A stretch of DNA of 64,000 nucleotides, taken from assembly GCA_947311845.1 (NCBI GenBank), contig CAMZMU010000052.1, forward strand, positions 134,259,169-134,323,168, read 5' to 3'. Positions within the stretch are counted from its first letter, which is position 1. Every line of letters starts with the position of its first letter. Of this stretch, positions 22,966-33,895 are shown piece by piece. The DNA comes from Poa pratensis (lineage: Eukaryota; Streptophyta; Magnoliopsida; Poales; Poaceae). The position numbers and the translations under genes are program-made. The notes beneath the pieces are model-generated. The model was given only the letters and a program-made list of their open reading frames with translations, searched no databases and was not told the DNA's origin.

Positions 22966-23250
22966 TCAGCTCGCGACGGACACCTTCACGGACTCTTGGG
23001 GCTTCGCACGCCGCGCCTCTGTTCCGGCCGAGTGCCGCTGCGCCGCCCTCCGGGCATCCTGCCTCTCGCAGACGGTGTCGTGCCGCATCTGCTTGTGGCG
23101 GCACTCGTCGCTGCAGTAGGGGGTGTCCCCTTTGTACATGAAGATGTCGTTCTCCCGTACCAGCGGCTTGTCGCAGAGCGCGCACGCGTCCATGGCGGGC
23201 TTGCCGCGCTCGCCTACCAGCTCGTCGTCGAAGAAGAAAGATGACGCCAT
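22966..23250 (-). CDS. FLZ-C: short FCS-like zinc finger protein, 94 aa
   Basis: Intact ORF of 94 residues, more diverged than A and B: three residues shorter at the N-terminus and with an Arg/Ala-rich stretch after the finger. FLZ ligands are C23, C26, C46 and C50, with DIFMYKGDTPYCSDECR. The tail KPQESVKVSVAS keeps the conserved C-terminal motif. The domain is complete, so binding to SnRK1 subunits is expected by family. Its upstream region is the best match to the orphan promoter at 50954 (CGTGCTTGGAGGCGGCCCACG and GGTCGACGACGGCCACCGG blocks), so C and that lost copy are sister duplicates. Confidence 0.92.
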   Translation of the reverse strand: MASSFFFDDELVGERGKPAMDACALCDKPLVRENDIFMYKGDTPYCSDECRHKQMRHDTVCERQDARRAAQRHSAGTEARRAKPQESVKVSVAS

Positions 23251-23575
23251 GGTAATTCTAGGTGGTTTTCGAGGAACAGAGCTATACGCTTCGCAGTGAG
23301 TTCGCTGCTATTGGTGAGGGGAGGAAGAGGGAATCTAGCGAGGTGAGTGTGAGTGTTCAGGGAAGCGGATGCAGGGGTATATATCGTGCTTGGAGGCGGC
23401 CCACGCGTCGGGAAATATCTCCACGGTGGAGTGCAGTGGCTGTTGGCTACTTGGGCTCCATGGTCGACGACGGCCACCGGTCAAGCACCGGGCTCCACCG
23501 CGACGAGAAACGACAGGAATCCTATTATGTCCGCGCTGCGTCGACTGGGTCGACATAGCTCTTGGACATCCTTTA
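23251..23575 (-). promoter_or_regulatory. FLZ-C promoter region
   Basis: A TATA-like GGGGTATATATCG is at about 23375-23387, about 125 bp upstream of the ATG. The region from 23360 to 23565 is nearly identical to 50960-51215, except for a 60-bp segment present only in the latter. Promoter function is inferred from position and conservation. Confidence 0.6.
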
Positions 23576-23639
23576 ATTAATGGCCTGCTATCTTTCAATC
23601 TCGAGCGACTATTTGTCTATCGTCTTAGGAAGAAATAGT

Positions 23640-23948
23640 TAGTGTGTGTTTGGGAGTAAAGTATTTTAATTCTTTCAAAAAAACTGTGGTTTCTAAAAAT
23701 ACTACGATTTTAAATATTTTTAAGTGTTTGGCTTTAGCGAAAACTGCCGTTTTATATAATTTATAATATTTAGGAAATTGGCAGTTTTATATACATAAAT
23801 ATTTTCGAAATTGCATTGTTTCGAAGTATAAAAAAAAGAGATCCATACCTCTTTTTCCAAAACTTGAAAATTTAGGAAATTTGCACTAATATGCCATAGT
23901 TTCTAAGACACGTTGGACCTACTCCTATAGTACAAACTAATATTAATA
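23640..23948. other. AT-rich sequence, possibly a MITE
   Basis: It begins GTGTGTTTGGGAGTAAAGT, typical of small Tourist- or hAT-like elements, but I cannot find a matching right end. No gene. Confidence 0.35.
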
Positions 23949-24042
23949 CTCCCTCCGGTCCGTAAAAATGTTCGGAAGAAAACAGCTTCGATAGCACAAG
24001 TCCTACTTATCATGTCCGACCCTTTTTTCGGATCGGAGGAAG
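23949..24042. mobile_element. Degenerate Stowaway MITE, 94 bp
   Basis: Ends CTCCCTCCGGTCCG / CGGATCGGAGGAAG with flanking TA at 23947-23948 and 24043-24044. Confidence 0.7.
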
Positions 24043-24539
24043 TATTTTTTTTACCGTAACGTTGGAAAACTGTAACTAGATATTTTAGAATGAAAAATCA
24101 GAGAAGAACACAAGTATGACTATAAATATACAACATATAATCCATCTAATTATAAAATTTAATTCAAGAAGGTGCGAGTTTACATCTTTTCATGGCTTTT
24201 GCATTTAAGGTGTTCCATTTCATTATGTTGTTGAGGAGAAGTGTCTTGGAAAATAAAATAACTAATGTAACTTTTATTTTAAAACTACATATTAAATTTA
24301 GCACAAAAGAACTATATTTTTTAGCGAAACATGGCAGGAGCTCTACCTATTCATTTATAGAAGAAGAGAAACGAAGTTCAATACAAACCCACGCGACATA
24401 AATCCGCAGGCGGATTACTCCCCAAGGTGTACAACACTTGCCGACCCCCAAGGGTACAACACACCTAACACCTGACGGAGCTCTTCGAAAGCTAGGAAGG
24501 CCACCTCCAGATAGGTTTGGCGCTTGGCATCGAAGATGC

Positions 24540-25072
24540 TGTCGTGGGTTTGTCACGTCAGATGTCATGGATGACTTCGTAGGTGTGGGATTGTGCGAGT
24601 CAATCGTCTCCGAGCTTAGAATCATAGGGCACGAAGAAGACAATGTTTTTTACCCAGGTTCGGCCCCTCAATGTGAGGTAAAGACCTACTCCTGCCTATC
24701 CTATCTTGCGATTGATATGAATATGGTGTTACATGGGTTGGCGATCGATGTGTCGAGTCGCCTATCTCTGGATGTATGAGAGCTTGATCGCTTTAGAGCT
24801 TAGGGTTCTAAGTCCTTGGAGTCCACCTTATAAAGACGATGACTCGCAAGGTTACAGGGAAACTTCTATCCCAAGGAAAGTATGAGCCGGAGTCCTACTT
24901 GGAGACTAATCTTCGTGTCCCCCAAGTTATATCTTCTCCAGTCTTCTAGATCCTTCCTCTTAATACACCATGATCTTGGGTCGGCCCATATTTGTGTAAG
25001 CCCAATAATGGTGCGACTGTGAATGAGTCGCGCTTTGCTTGAATAAGTCGCGGGATAATTATTCCCCCGACA
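24540..25072 (-). repeat. 3' LTR of the LARD-like element
   Basis: 533 bp, TGTCG...CGACA ends. It differs from the right copy by scattered substitutions and lacks the small duplication found there. Confidence 0.93.
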
Positions 25073-25087
25073 TTAGCCCCCAAGCTT
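25073..25087 (-). other. Polypurine tract of the LARD-like element
   Basis: The minus strand reads AGCTTGGGGGCTAA directly before the 3' LTR, the expected place for plus-strand priming. Confidence 0.75.
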
Positions 25088-26429
25088 CCGGGTGATTCGT
25101 AGAATCATGCGGAAGATTCTATCTTGATGATGATCTTCCGGGCTTGCGTATGAAGTTCTTGCCGACTTGTCGATGTTGAGCTTGGCGACTCGCTGATGAT
25201 GAGTCGCGAGCGTAGCGGCTTATTGAGCCGCCAATGTAAAAGCGATGAGCCGCTGATGTTTGTTGGTATAGTATCGCAGGCATTTGAGGCCGACGAAATC
25301 TTGTTGAAGCTGCATCCATTGCCTTGAAAAGAGTACGCCAATATGTGCGCATGCTGGTAGCCATGTTAGCTAGTCTTGATTGATCTTTGCCGTGAAGTCC
25401 ATGCACAAGTCTTCCTCACTTTCTATTTGAACACTTCTGTTTAGTCGCATTGGAGCTGCAGACCACGGTAAACTCTCCACAAGAATTATATCAGATGCTA
25501 GCGAAGCCTTTGCTGAAAAGTCCACCTTTTACTGCTAGATGTGAGAATGATCTGAAATCATAATAATGACAACTTATGAGCATCAAGATATATCAGCCAA
25601 ATAAGCTGCCGAGTCATAGACATAGAAGCAGACAAGGCATAAGCATAAATAAGCTGGCTAGTCATTAGAGTATAAAAATCTGTCAAGTTTTCATGACGAG
25701 CCATCTGAGCGCATATTGAATTATGGCGACTCAAGAGCATATCGCCACTGCCTGAATTTAAAGCTTTCCGAGTCACTGACTTGACTCGGCAAATGGGTAT
25801 ATATATTCTCATGTGCTGCAAAAAAATGAAATCTGTATATAAACATGGCATATCAATTCTGTATAGACCACCAGATGCCGGTGGGTGGATGTGTAGCCCC
25901 CGAGGGCCGGGTTGCATGCTTGATCATGCTGTTCAGGACTAAAAAATAATGCAATTTAGACAAAAAATTGATTGTCCTAGCCCCCGGGCATTAAGCAGGC
26001 ATGATTTCATTTTCCTGCTTGATGGCATATCGTTCTTGTTTTGCAATTTGATCCTGCAATAACTTGAGACGAAATAACACTTTCAATGATATGTGGAGGA
26101 AAGCGAAGCCGCTTATAAAACTCCGAGCTGTGAAATATTAATTGAGCCGCTAGGAAAAAGATAATCCCAGTCAAAACTCTAGATATAAATTAAGGAATTG
26201 TCCTTAAAAATTCCACTTGATGTGGCTGTAGTTAAATAAATAATGGTGGCTTCATCACCAATACCAGGAGATGATCAAAAAAATCTGTTCGTGCCAATTC
26301 AAATTCATATGGCCAAGTTATAGGTTCCTGTTAAATCAAAAAGGCAAAGCCCTTGAGGAAGCAATGATAATAACTTGATGATAATATGTTAGCCTTGGCG
26401 GCTGGTAATAATTATGATAAAAAGTTAGT

Positions 26430-26860
26430 ACTCCGTGTGATAGAAAATTTTAACCTGCATGATAGCATATGGTACTCTGCATGATAGCAAATTGTAACCT
26501 GCATGATAGCATATTGTAATCTGCATAATAGCAAATGATATTCTGCATGATAGCAAATGATATTTTGCGTGATAGCAAATGGTACGATGCATGATAGCAT
26601 ATGGTACGACTCAGTATTTCACAGGTCTAATGTGTGTTCAGGGTCGAGAAAGTTCATGATAGACATTCAGACTCGATTGACGCCACATGCGGGTACTTTA
26701 TTCTTTCTGAATTATCTATGTTACCGTTAAATAGGCCCTCGCGCGGCTCAGTATTTCACAGGTCTAATGTGTGTTCAGGGTCGAGAACGTTCATGATAGG
26801 CAATCAGACTCGATTGACGCCACATGCCGGTACTTTGGCCGCGTAGTGCGAGTTGCATCT
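26430..26860. repeat. Tandem repeats inside the LARD-like element
   Basis: 26430-26610 has about eight copies of a 22-23-bp unit such as TCTGCATGATAGCAAATGATA. Next to it, a longer unit starting TCAGTATTTCACAGGTCTAA is present twice, at 26611 and 26748 (period 137 bp). No coding capacity. Confidence 0.8.
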
Positions 26861-27229
26861 GACTTAAGTCGAGTATAACCAGCTTAATTTGCCACAAAGA
26901 GCGATTCCACGAGAATAAGCCGAGCTCATAAAGCTACAAAGCCCCGTGAAACCCAGAGATTAGTGAAAATAAAGTCTCAACAATTCAAATTGAGGTGAAA
27001 TGACAAACCCCCAGATACCGGTGGTGCCCGCTTTATTTCACTAATCCTGATGTGCGACTGCGCGTAGGTGGCAGTCGACTTTTGATATAATCAGCTGTAA
27101 TAGCCGTGACGAGATCTAATTAGCTTTGATGATAACCGCTCTGATTAGCTGTAAATGTGATACCACGGGTCACTGATTTGACCCAAGAATTGATACAACG
27201 AGTCACCTGTTTAACTCAAATATCGATAA

Positions 27230-27420
27230 GATGATGATTCGTTAATGACTCATAAACTGATGTAATGATGAGCTGTATGCGACTCATAAAATGATATGAA
27301 AGTAAATCACTAGGCGACTCATAAAATGATATAATGGTAAATCATGAAGTGATATAATGATAAATCATGAGCTGATATAATGATAAATCATTAAATAATA
27401 TAATGAGTGCTCAAATACCA
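27230..27420. repeat. Short degenerate AT-rich repeats
   Basis: Imperfect copies of GATATAATGATAAATCATGA, within the same LTR element. Confidence 0.65.
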
Positions 27421-28458
27421 ACACTTGAACATGTAATGGTGATCTTTATATGTAAAGATGTCGTTTGTAGGTGCAAATAAAATTATTATCATGCGATAAA
27501 TTTAATGCAAGATGTAAATAGCTAGATTTTGATAAATGCAAAGTGAGTTATAAATTACTCTGATTTGATAAATGCATTGCGCGTTGTAAAAAACCCAACT
27601 TTGAGAAGTGGATGTAATTAAATCTCAAAAATTGATATAAATTTAAAGTCTGCAACATGATATATTGTGAATCGCAAAGACATTAATAATAATCTTGATA
27701 AAATAGATATGCAGCCCCCGAGATAAACTCGAAGGTGAACTTAATCTTATTGATAAAAGTAAAAGTCTGTAAAAGTTTAGCATGATGGCAAACTTATCTT
27801 GTTTTTATTTGATGACACGCAGCACAGCGATGGTAGCGCCGGTAATCAAGGGCATGTGCTTTTGAAGTCACACGCAGATGAGGTTGCGTGCTGTTATTTG
27901 AGTCGCACGCTGATGAATGGAGCTGACCAGTCCTTGCCTTTTCCTTCTTTAATGTGAGCTGCTTTGAATTGCACGCATAACACAAAATTGTATTTTCTCC
28001 TTAGCTGTAGCTGCTCGCGTGAGACTCATTTACCATGCTAGGGAATCCAAATCATTTTGGCCTTCCTAGGACAATGCGTTGATCCATATAATGTAGTAGT
28101 AGTGGCTACCAACTCCAAATCACTTTTTTTCCTTCCTTATTTATTTTTCCTTGACTCACGCGCCTTTCCTTGCGTGCCTCGATCGGTACTAGTGCAAACT
28201 TTTTGGCTTTTCATCCATCGTAGAGGGCATGGTCTGATACAGATTGTTTTTCTTTCTATCATAGCTCGATCTGATCCGCTTCTGCTTCTAGCCCGTGCTG
28301 TTTTGAGTCGGCAAGTTTCAGGATTCTAACTCGCGTTGGACTCGGAAACTATATTAGGTAGGCGACTGCTTGGCGAGTCGTGATTCCAATAGCAAGAAGT
28401 CGCACATGCAAAGATGGTGCTGATGTTGAATCTGAGTGTCCCAGCTTTCCTTGGGTCA

Positions 28459-31400
28459 TCTATCTATTATATAATTAAAACACAGGATAACCAACGGTGG
28501 AGATTAGCTAGACATAATCAAGTCATGAACAACGGCCAAGATTTACTTTTCGTGACATCTGGCCGGTGGCAATTTCCATACGGACATAAGTGTCCATCTC
28601 TCCTACGTCTACAAACAACAGCTCTTCACGGAGGAAAGAACGGAGTCTCTCTTGAAATCACAAAAGGAAAAAAGGAGACCCATGTACGTGCATGAAATAA
28701 ATGGTGTAGACTAATCAATCCTATCTACAACAAAAAAGCCTGGTGTCGATCGTCGTGCTACCGATCACGACGGCATGACCACGTACATGAATCTGTCAAA
28801 CGCATGCCGAGCGAACACAAATCGAACCAGAGCTGCGCGACGACCACGGCCGGCGACGTCCAATGTCTCAGGAGACAACACTACGGAACCAGAGCTGCGC
28901 GATGACCCCGGCCGGCGACATCCAATGTCTCCGGATACAGCAATACGGAAAACACAAGCATGAGGGTCAGCCTACATAGGCTCCGGCACTTCGGGTAGAA
29001 CACGATCTACCATCGATCTGCGAATTTTTTTATGGATTGATCGATCCGTTGCAGGAGGATTAAGTCTTGACCAACGCTATGGGGACCTCGATAAGTTCAT
29101 GGCGACAACGGCGATATCACGCATTCACGGAGACGAAGCTACCTCGATACGACGACCGCGATCTAGCGCCAATGAAGCTCACAAACTCAGGAGGTTTTCT
29201 CAGTCTACTATGAGGAATCCGTATGACAATATTCAAAATTGATCTGGTATGAAGCCACAATATTTGAAGCCCACATGGCTGTTTGAATCTATGACGACGT
29301 ACCGACCCCAGGACAAAGCGCTGGTGCGGCGCCCGACGGCAGTAGAGTATTTGGTGACCCGACATGCAGTTCTGCATCAGCCGGGCACAATTATTATTCT
29401 TTGATGATTCGCCTAATCCAATTGATCATTGTTTTCATATTAATCGACCTCCGTCGTTGCAATCTGCAACCCTGCGCAAGAGACCTCACGAGTTGTACAA
29501 CCATTACGGCAAAAGCGGCGGCGTCCACTTACAGCCATGACAGATCCCGCGGCACCATCGCATTCAGGAATGAGCAAGGATTGCACATCGGAATTTCTTA
29601 ACAGTACATTTGTCGCTATGTAGTTTGCCCATTGCTTCTTTTCGTATCCAGCTAGCCACTAATTATTGATCCGTTCGTTGTGCAGTTCTCCCAATATAGG
29701 TGATCCAATTTTTAATCTGCTTAGGGCAGTATATATACCGAGGATCTGCAACCTGGAGGTTTAAACAAATAATAATTCAGTGTTTTCTGACTTCCCGGTT
29801 CTGTAAGAATATTTAGTCTGCTCAATAATGGATGAGTCCAAAGCCAAGGTATACAAGTATACAACTTTCTTTACATATTTGACAACGAATTTTTTCTATT
29901 GCCTAAACTACTACTATGATTTTATTACCTTCTGTTTTGAAGGATGATACGATACAGATACGATATATGCTATTATATGGAAGAATATGGTGGATACACA
30001 AATCTGGATATACCCGAGGCTCTACTCATGTAGTAGGTATGTCCAGGCAACCTAATCTACTCATGCACGCATATGGGCCACTATCGCTACCTCATATCAG
30101 ATTGCATATACTCTGTGGTTTAATTTCTTTATTTAGTTTTTTACTAGCCTCAAGAAACTGATCAACCTTGAGCACCAGCTAGGATCCGCGCAGTGGTGGC
30201 TGCACGTTCAGTTTTGCGGCTCCAAATAAGATTAGCTAACGCCCATGAACCGGTAGTCACCGCCATCGATGTTAGCTTGAAACAATACACAGTAGCTTGC
30301 ACAAGTTCATGAATTGGTAGTACAACTTTTGCAAGGATGTATTCAAGATGGAGCTGGTGAAATCTCTGCATCCGTGCAAGGACCAAATGGAGAGCACGGA
30401 CGTAAAATAAAGATTCCCTTTTTGCTTCATAATTATATTGAGTCATCACTATCTAATTTATCTAAGAAACTTTTTTACTACAAGGTGTCACGGTGAGTCG
30501 AACAAAAATCACTTATGAAGATGTGTCGAAGCCTCGAAGGCAGTATTTTTTTGCCATTAAGTGCTATCAGTAGTTGAAACAATGTGGGGGCTCAAGATGA
30601 AGACTTGGACTAGCTGGTAGAGCGAATACTAGGTGAAAAGTAGTAATTTATAACTGGTCTCTAGAACCTGAATTTACTGTTGTCATACAGACTACATGTG
30701 TAAAAGAAGGTACTGAGAATTTTTGGTAAGTTAAATTTGAACCGTTCTTAGTGGACATATATCATGTTCTTTTATTTCAAAATAACCCAACTAACGATAT
30801 CATTTGATTTCCTAACCATCGTATATTTTCTTGGTATGCTCCAGAAAAAATCGTTTACTTGCATAAAGATCAATGGCATCTACTACAGGTATTTATGCGT
30901 GGATGTCAGAGAAACGAAACATTGTTGACAACACGTTCAGACTTATGATGTCGATCAAAAAGTGCAAAAAAATAGGCTATGATTTACTTTCTGTGATTAA
31001 AAATTGATTAATGCAGAAGACGCAATAATAAGAGTTTGAGGGACACACACACACAGAAAAAATATTTAGATAATAAATACCCCAAATCTACAAAAATCCA
31101 AAACTCTCTTATATTGGCTATCTTAAAAAATGGCTATAGTATGGAGCATTTATCTCTTCTTTGAACTACCAATTATAGAGGTTGCCTCGACTTTGCAGCA
31201 CATCTTATTTGTCATCTGGAATAATATTTAGATGTGGGCTGGAGATCGGATGATGGAATTACAAGTGGCTGCTCCTGCTCCAAGCTAAATGACACAAGCG
31301 CTATCAGATGGTCTGCCTATATAGCAACTGTTATGTTTCTCAATGACAAGACTAAAATGAATGACTAAATTATGAATTATCCAGTAATCAAAATTTGAGA

Positions 31401-32472
31401 AACGAAAAGAAGTGAGGAAGCAGCCATGCAGGGCGGGGTTGGAGCAGCGAGGCATGCACCTTGCCTGCTGAATGCGGGCCACAGCTGCCGCCTTTGTCGT
31501 CGTTGACCACATCCAGGGCGGCGCCCGGTGGCGCACCCTGCAGTCCGCACTGTCGCACTCACCTTGCCGGCCACCGCGTTTTACCTTTCTAAATCAGCGA
31601 CGGTGAGATGCAGCCTCGCCGGCGGTCAACACCATATCTGCGGCTCCAGCGCACATCCACGACTTGGTAAAGAATCAGCTCCAAGAGCATGGTCGGGCAA
31701 ACATTCAAGAAAGGGGATTTTTCATGAGTACACAGTCAATGGATTGGGCGCGGTCGCGGTAGAAAAGAGAAAGGGGAATTTTCTTCCATGCTTTTCTGAA
31801 CAGAGATATAGACACTGGAGTGTGGACGGTGATTTTTATTTTACATGGTGGGGAACGTGATTTAACAATCAGAGAATGTGTCCTGTAATATGTAGTGGGA
31901 AAAATATGGTTGGTTATATACAACTAATTTTATGGAAAATAGAAAAATAACAATACACATCTATATAATCTTGGTTTAGGGTGTGTTAGAAAAAATGTCA
32001 ACGAAAAAAATGCCGTAGCTAATGGAAAATAGCATCTAATAACTAAGAAGATCAAAATTGTAATTGTGACTGAAAAAATTCAATTATGAATCAGCTGTAA
32101 AGACGAGAAAATGAAGCAAAGAGGAGGGCGGTGATAAAAAATGGTACATGAATCGGCAAATATTTTGTTCGATGCGATGATATTATAAAATCTAAAATTA
32201 GTAAATTAAAAATTGATATATGAATCGGCAAATACTTTGTGAGACACTGTAATATTACAAAATTAAATTAAGTAACAGTTAAAGCCAAGCTAATTGACAT
32301 GAATTGAGAAGGAAAAATCTAAGGGCATATTAAAACCTAGAAATAGTATACAATTTCAAAATACTTAAATATTCTGAAAGTACTAAATGAATAAAATCAG
32401 ATAATAAATGTGATAACAAGATCTAACATCAATAGATAGTCTAGCCGCGCAAATGCGCGGGCCACCCGCTAG
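28459..32472 (+). mobile_element. Non-autonomous Helitron, 4014 bp
   Basis: The 5' end TCTATCTATTATATAATTAA and the 3' end CTAG are preceded by a GC-rich hairpin (CCGCGC-AAAT-GCGCGG at 32445-32460) eight bases upstream of CTAG. The element sits between A (28458) and T (32473), the standard Helitron target. No Rep/helicase is visible. The interior includes a duplicated GC-rich segment (GAACCAGAGCTGCGCGA at about 28825 and 28890), which could be captured sequence, but I do not recognise any gene. The rest is AT-rich. Confidence 0.85.
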
Positions 32473-33224
32473 TTGATAATGATGCCATATGTCCACAGAT
32501 CTTTGATTCCGTAGGCATGAACTGATGTTTGTACGGAGGTGATTTTGTTGTTGAGCTCCGGGCACTTTGCACGACTAATCATTGATCTTGTTGGTGTTGC
32601 CAGTGGTGCCCAAACAACTTGAGCGGCATAGTTGACATTGAGATGCTTGACTGCATCATATTTTTGGAAATCCTCGAAGCTGAGTTCGAATCGGAATTCG
32701 CGGCTTCGATTCGCGAACTCGTCTAGACATGAAACGTGCTGCAGTATATGAGCCGCTGACGGAGATCTAACCGTTGGAATTTGCTCAAATTTTGCGGGTA
32801 GCTTCAGGATTGTGTTCCGCAATGTTCCACCGGAGGGATCATTGAATTGATGTCTGAGTCTACCTCGGTAATTGTTTTACCGAGATCGCGTGGAGTTTCG
32901 TCAGGGTTCCGACGGGAGTTAGCGTATGAGTCGCCCAGGGTGATCCAGCCGTTGGAATCCATCGAAATTTTACCGGCTGCTAGGTAACTCGATTCCGCAT
33001 CTTTCCACCGAACGGATCTTTGATATTAGTTCCGAGGCGTCATTAACACGGACGTCTTCTGCTGCCTTGCAGTCTAGATGTAGATCTTGATACCGCCAAG
33101 TCGCTTGAATCGGCGCGGCGATAAAGTCGCCGAGATTGTTGAAGTCGCCGAGCTTGAATCGACGATGAGATCCTCCATCCCTGGCACGGATCCAGCGCGG
33201 AACGTGACGCTATTGACCGCAGGC

Positions 33225-33242
33225 CCCACGGTGGGCGCCAAC
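33225..33242 (-). other. Primer-binding site of the LARD-like element
   Basis: The minus strand reads GTTGGCGCCCACCGTGGG directly downstream of the 5' (right) LTR, a form common in plant Gypsy-related elements. Confidence 0.8.
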
Positions 33243-33797
33243 TGTCGTGGGTTTGTGACGTCAGATGTCATGGATGACTTCGAAGGTGTGGGATTGCGCG
33301 AGTCAATCGTCTCTGAGCTTAGGATCATAGGGCACGAAGAAGACAATGTTTTTTACCCAGGTTCGGCCCCTCAATGTGAGGTAAAGACCTATTCCTGCCT
33401 ATCCTATCTTGGGATCGATATGAATATGGTGTTACATGGGTTGGCGATCGATGTGTCGAGTCGCCTATCTCTGGATGTATGAGAGCTTGATCACTTTAGA
33501 GCTTAGGGTTCTAGGTCCTTGGAGTCCACCTTATAAAGACGATGGCTCGCAAGGTTACAGGGAAACTAGATCACTTTAGAGCTTAGGGTTCTAGGCCAAG
33601 GAAAGTATGAGCCGGAGTCCTACTTGGAGACTAATCTTCATGTCCCCCAAGTTATATCTTTTTCGGTCTTCTAGATCCTTCCTCTTAATACGCCATGATC
33701 TTGGGTCGGCCCATATTTGTGTAAGCCCAATAGTGGTGCGACTGTGAATGAGTCGCGCTTTGCTTGAATAAGTCGCGGGATAATTATTCCCCCGACA
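33243..33797 (-). repeat. 5' LTR of the LARD-like element
   Basis: 555 bp. It carries a small internal duplication of AGATCACTTTAGAGCTTAGG (about 33488 and 33568) that the left LTR lacks. Confidence 0.93.
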
Positions 33798-33895
33798 GAT
33801 GCGCCGGTTCCTCTCCTTCCAAACATTCCACATGACATAGATGATTCTCGCACTTCTAACACGAGCCCTGGCAGAGGTGGTGCTCAAAATATTGT

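Larger units (their letters stand above)
24540..33797 (-). mobile_element. Large non-coding LTR retrotransposon (LARD-like), complete
   Basis: Two direct LTRs (24540-25072 and 33243-33797) both start TGTCGTGGG and end CCCCCGACA. The element is flanked by the 5-bp duplication GATGC (24535-24539 and 33798-33802). The primer-binding site is next to the right LTR and the polypurine tract next to the left LTR, so it runs on the minus strand. Apart from the nested Helitron, the interior (25073-28458 and 32473-33242) has no gag or pol I can detect, only AT-rich sequence with short tandem repeats. It must rely on proteins from another Gypsy element. The LTRs are nearly identical, which suggests a recent insertion. 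Confidence 0.93.
24318..33895 (-). mobile_element. LINE remnant split by the LTR element
   Basis: Two minus-strand pieces belong together: 33798-33895, encoding the zf-RVT-distal motif IIYVMWNVWKERNRRI, and 24318-24539, which continues that frame (FDAKRQTYLEVAFLAFEELR) into a 3' UTR ending at a T-run. The 9.26 kb LTR element lies exactly between them. The LINE 5' end is missing or unrecognised beyond 33895. Confidence 0.7.
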
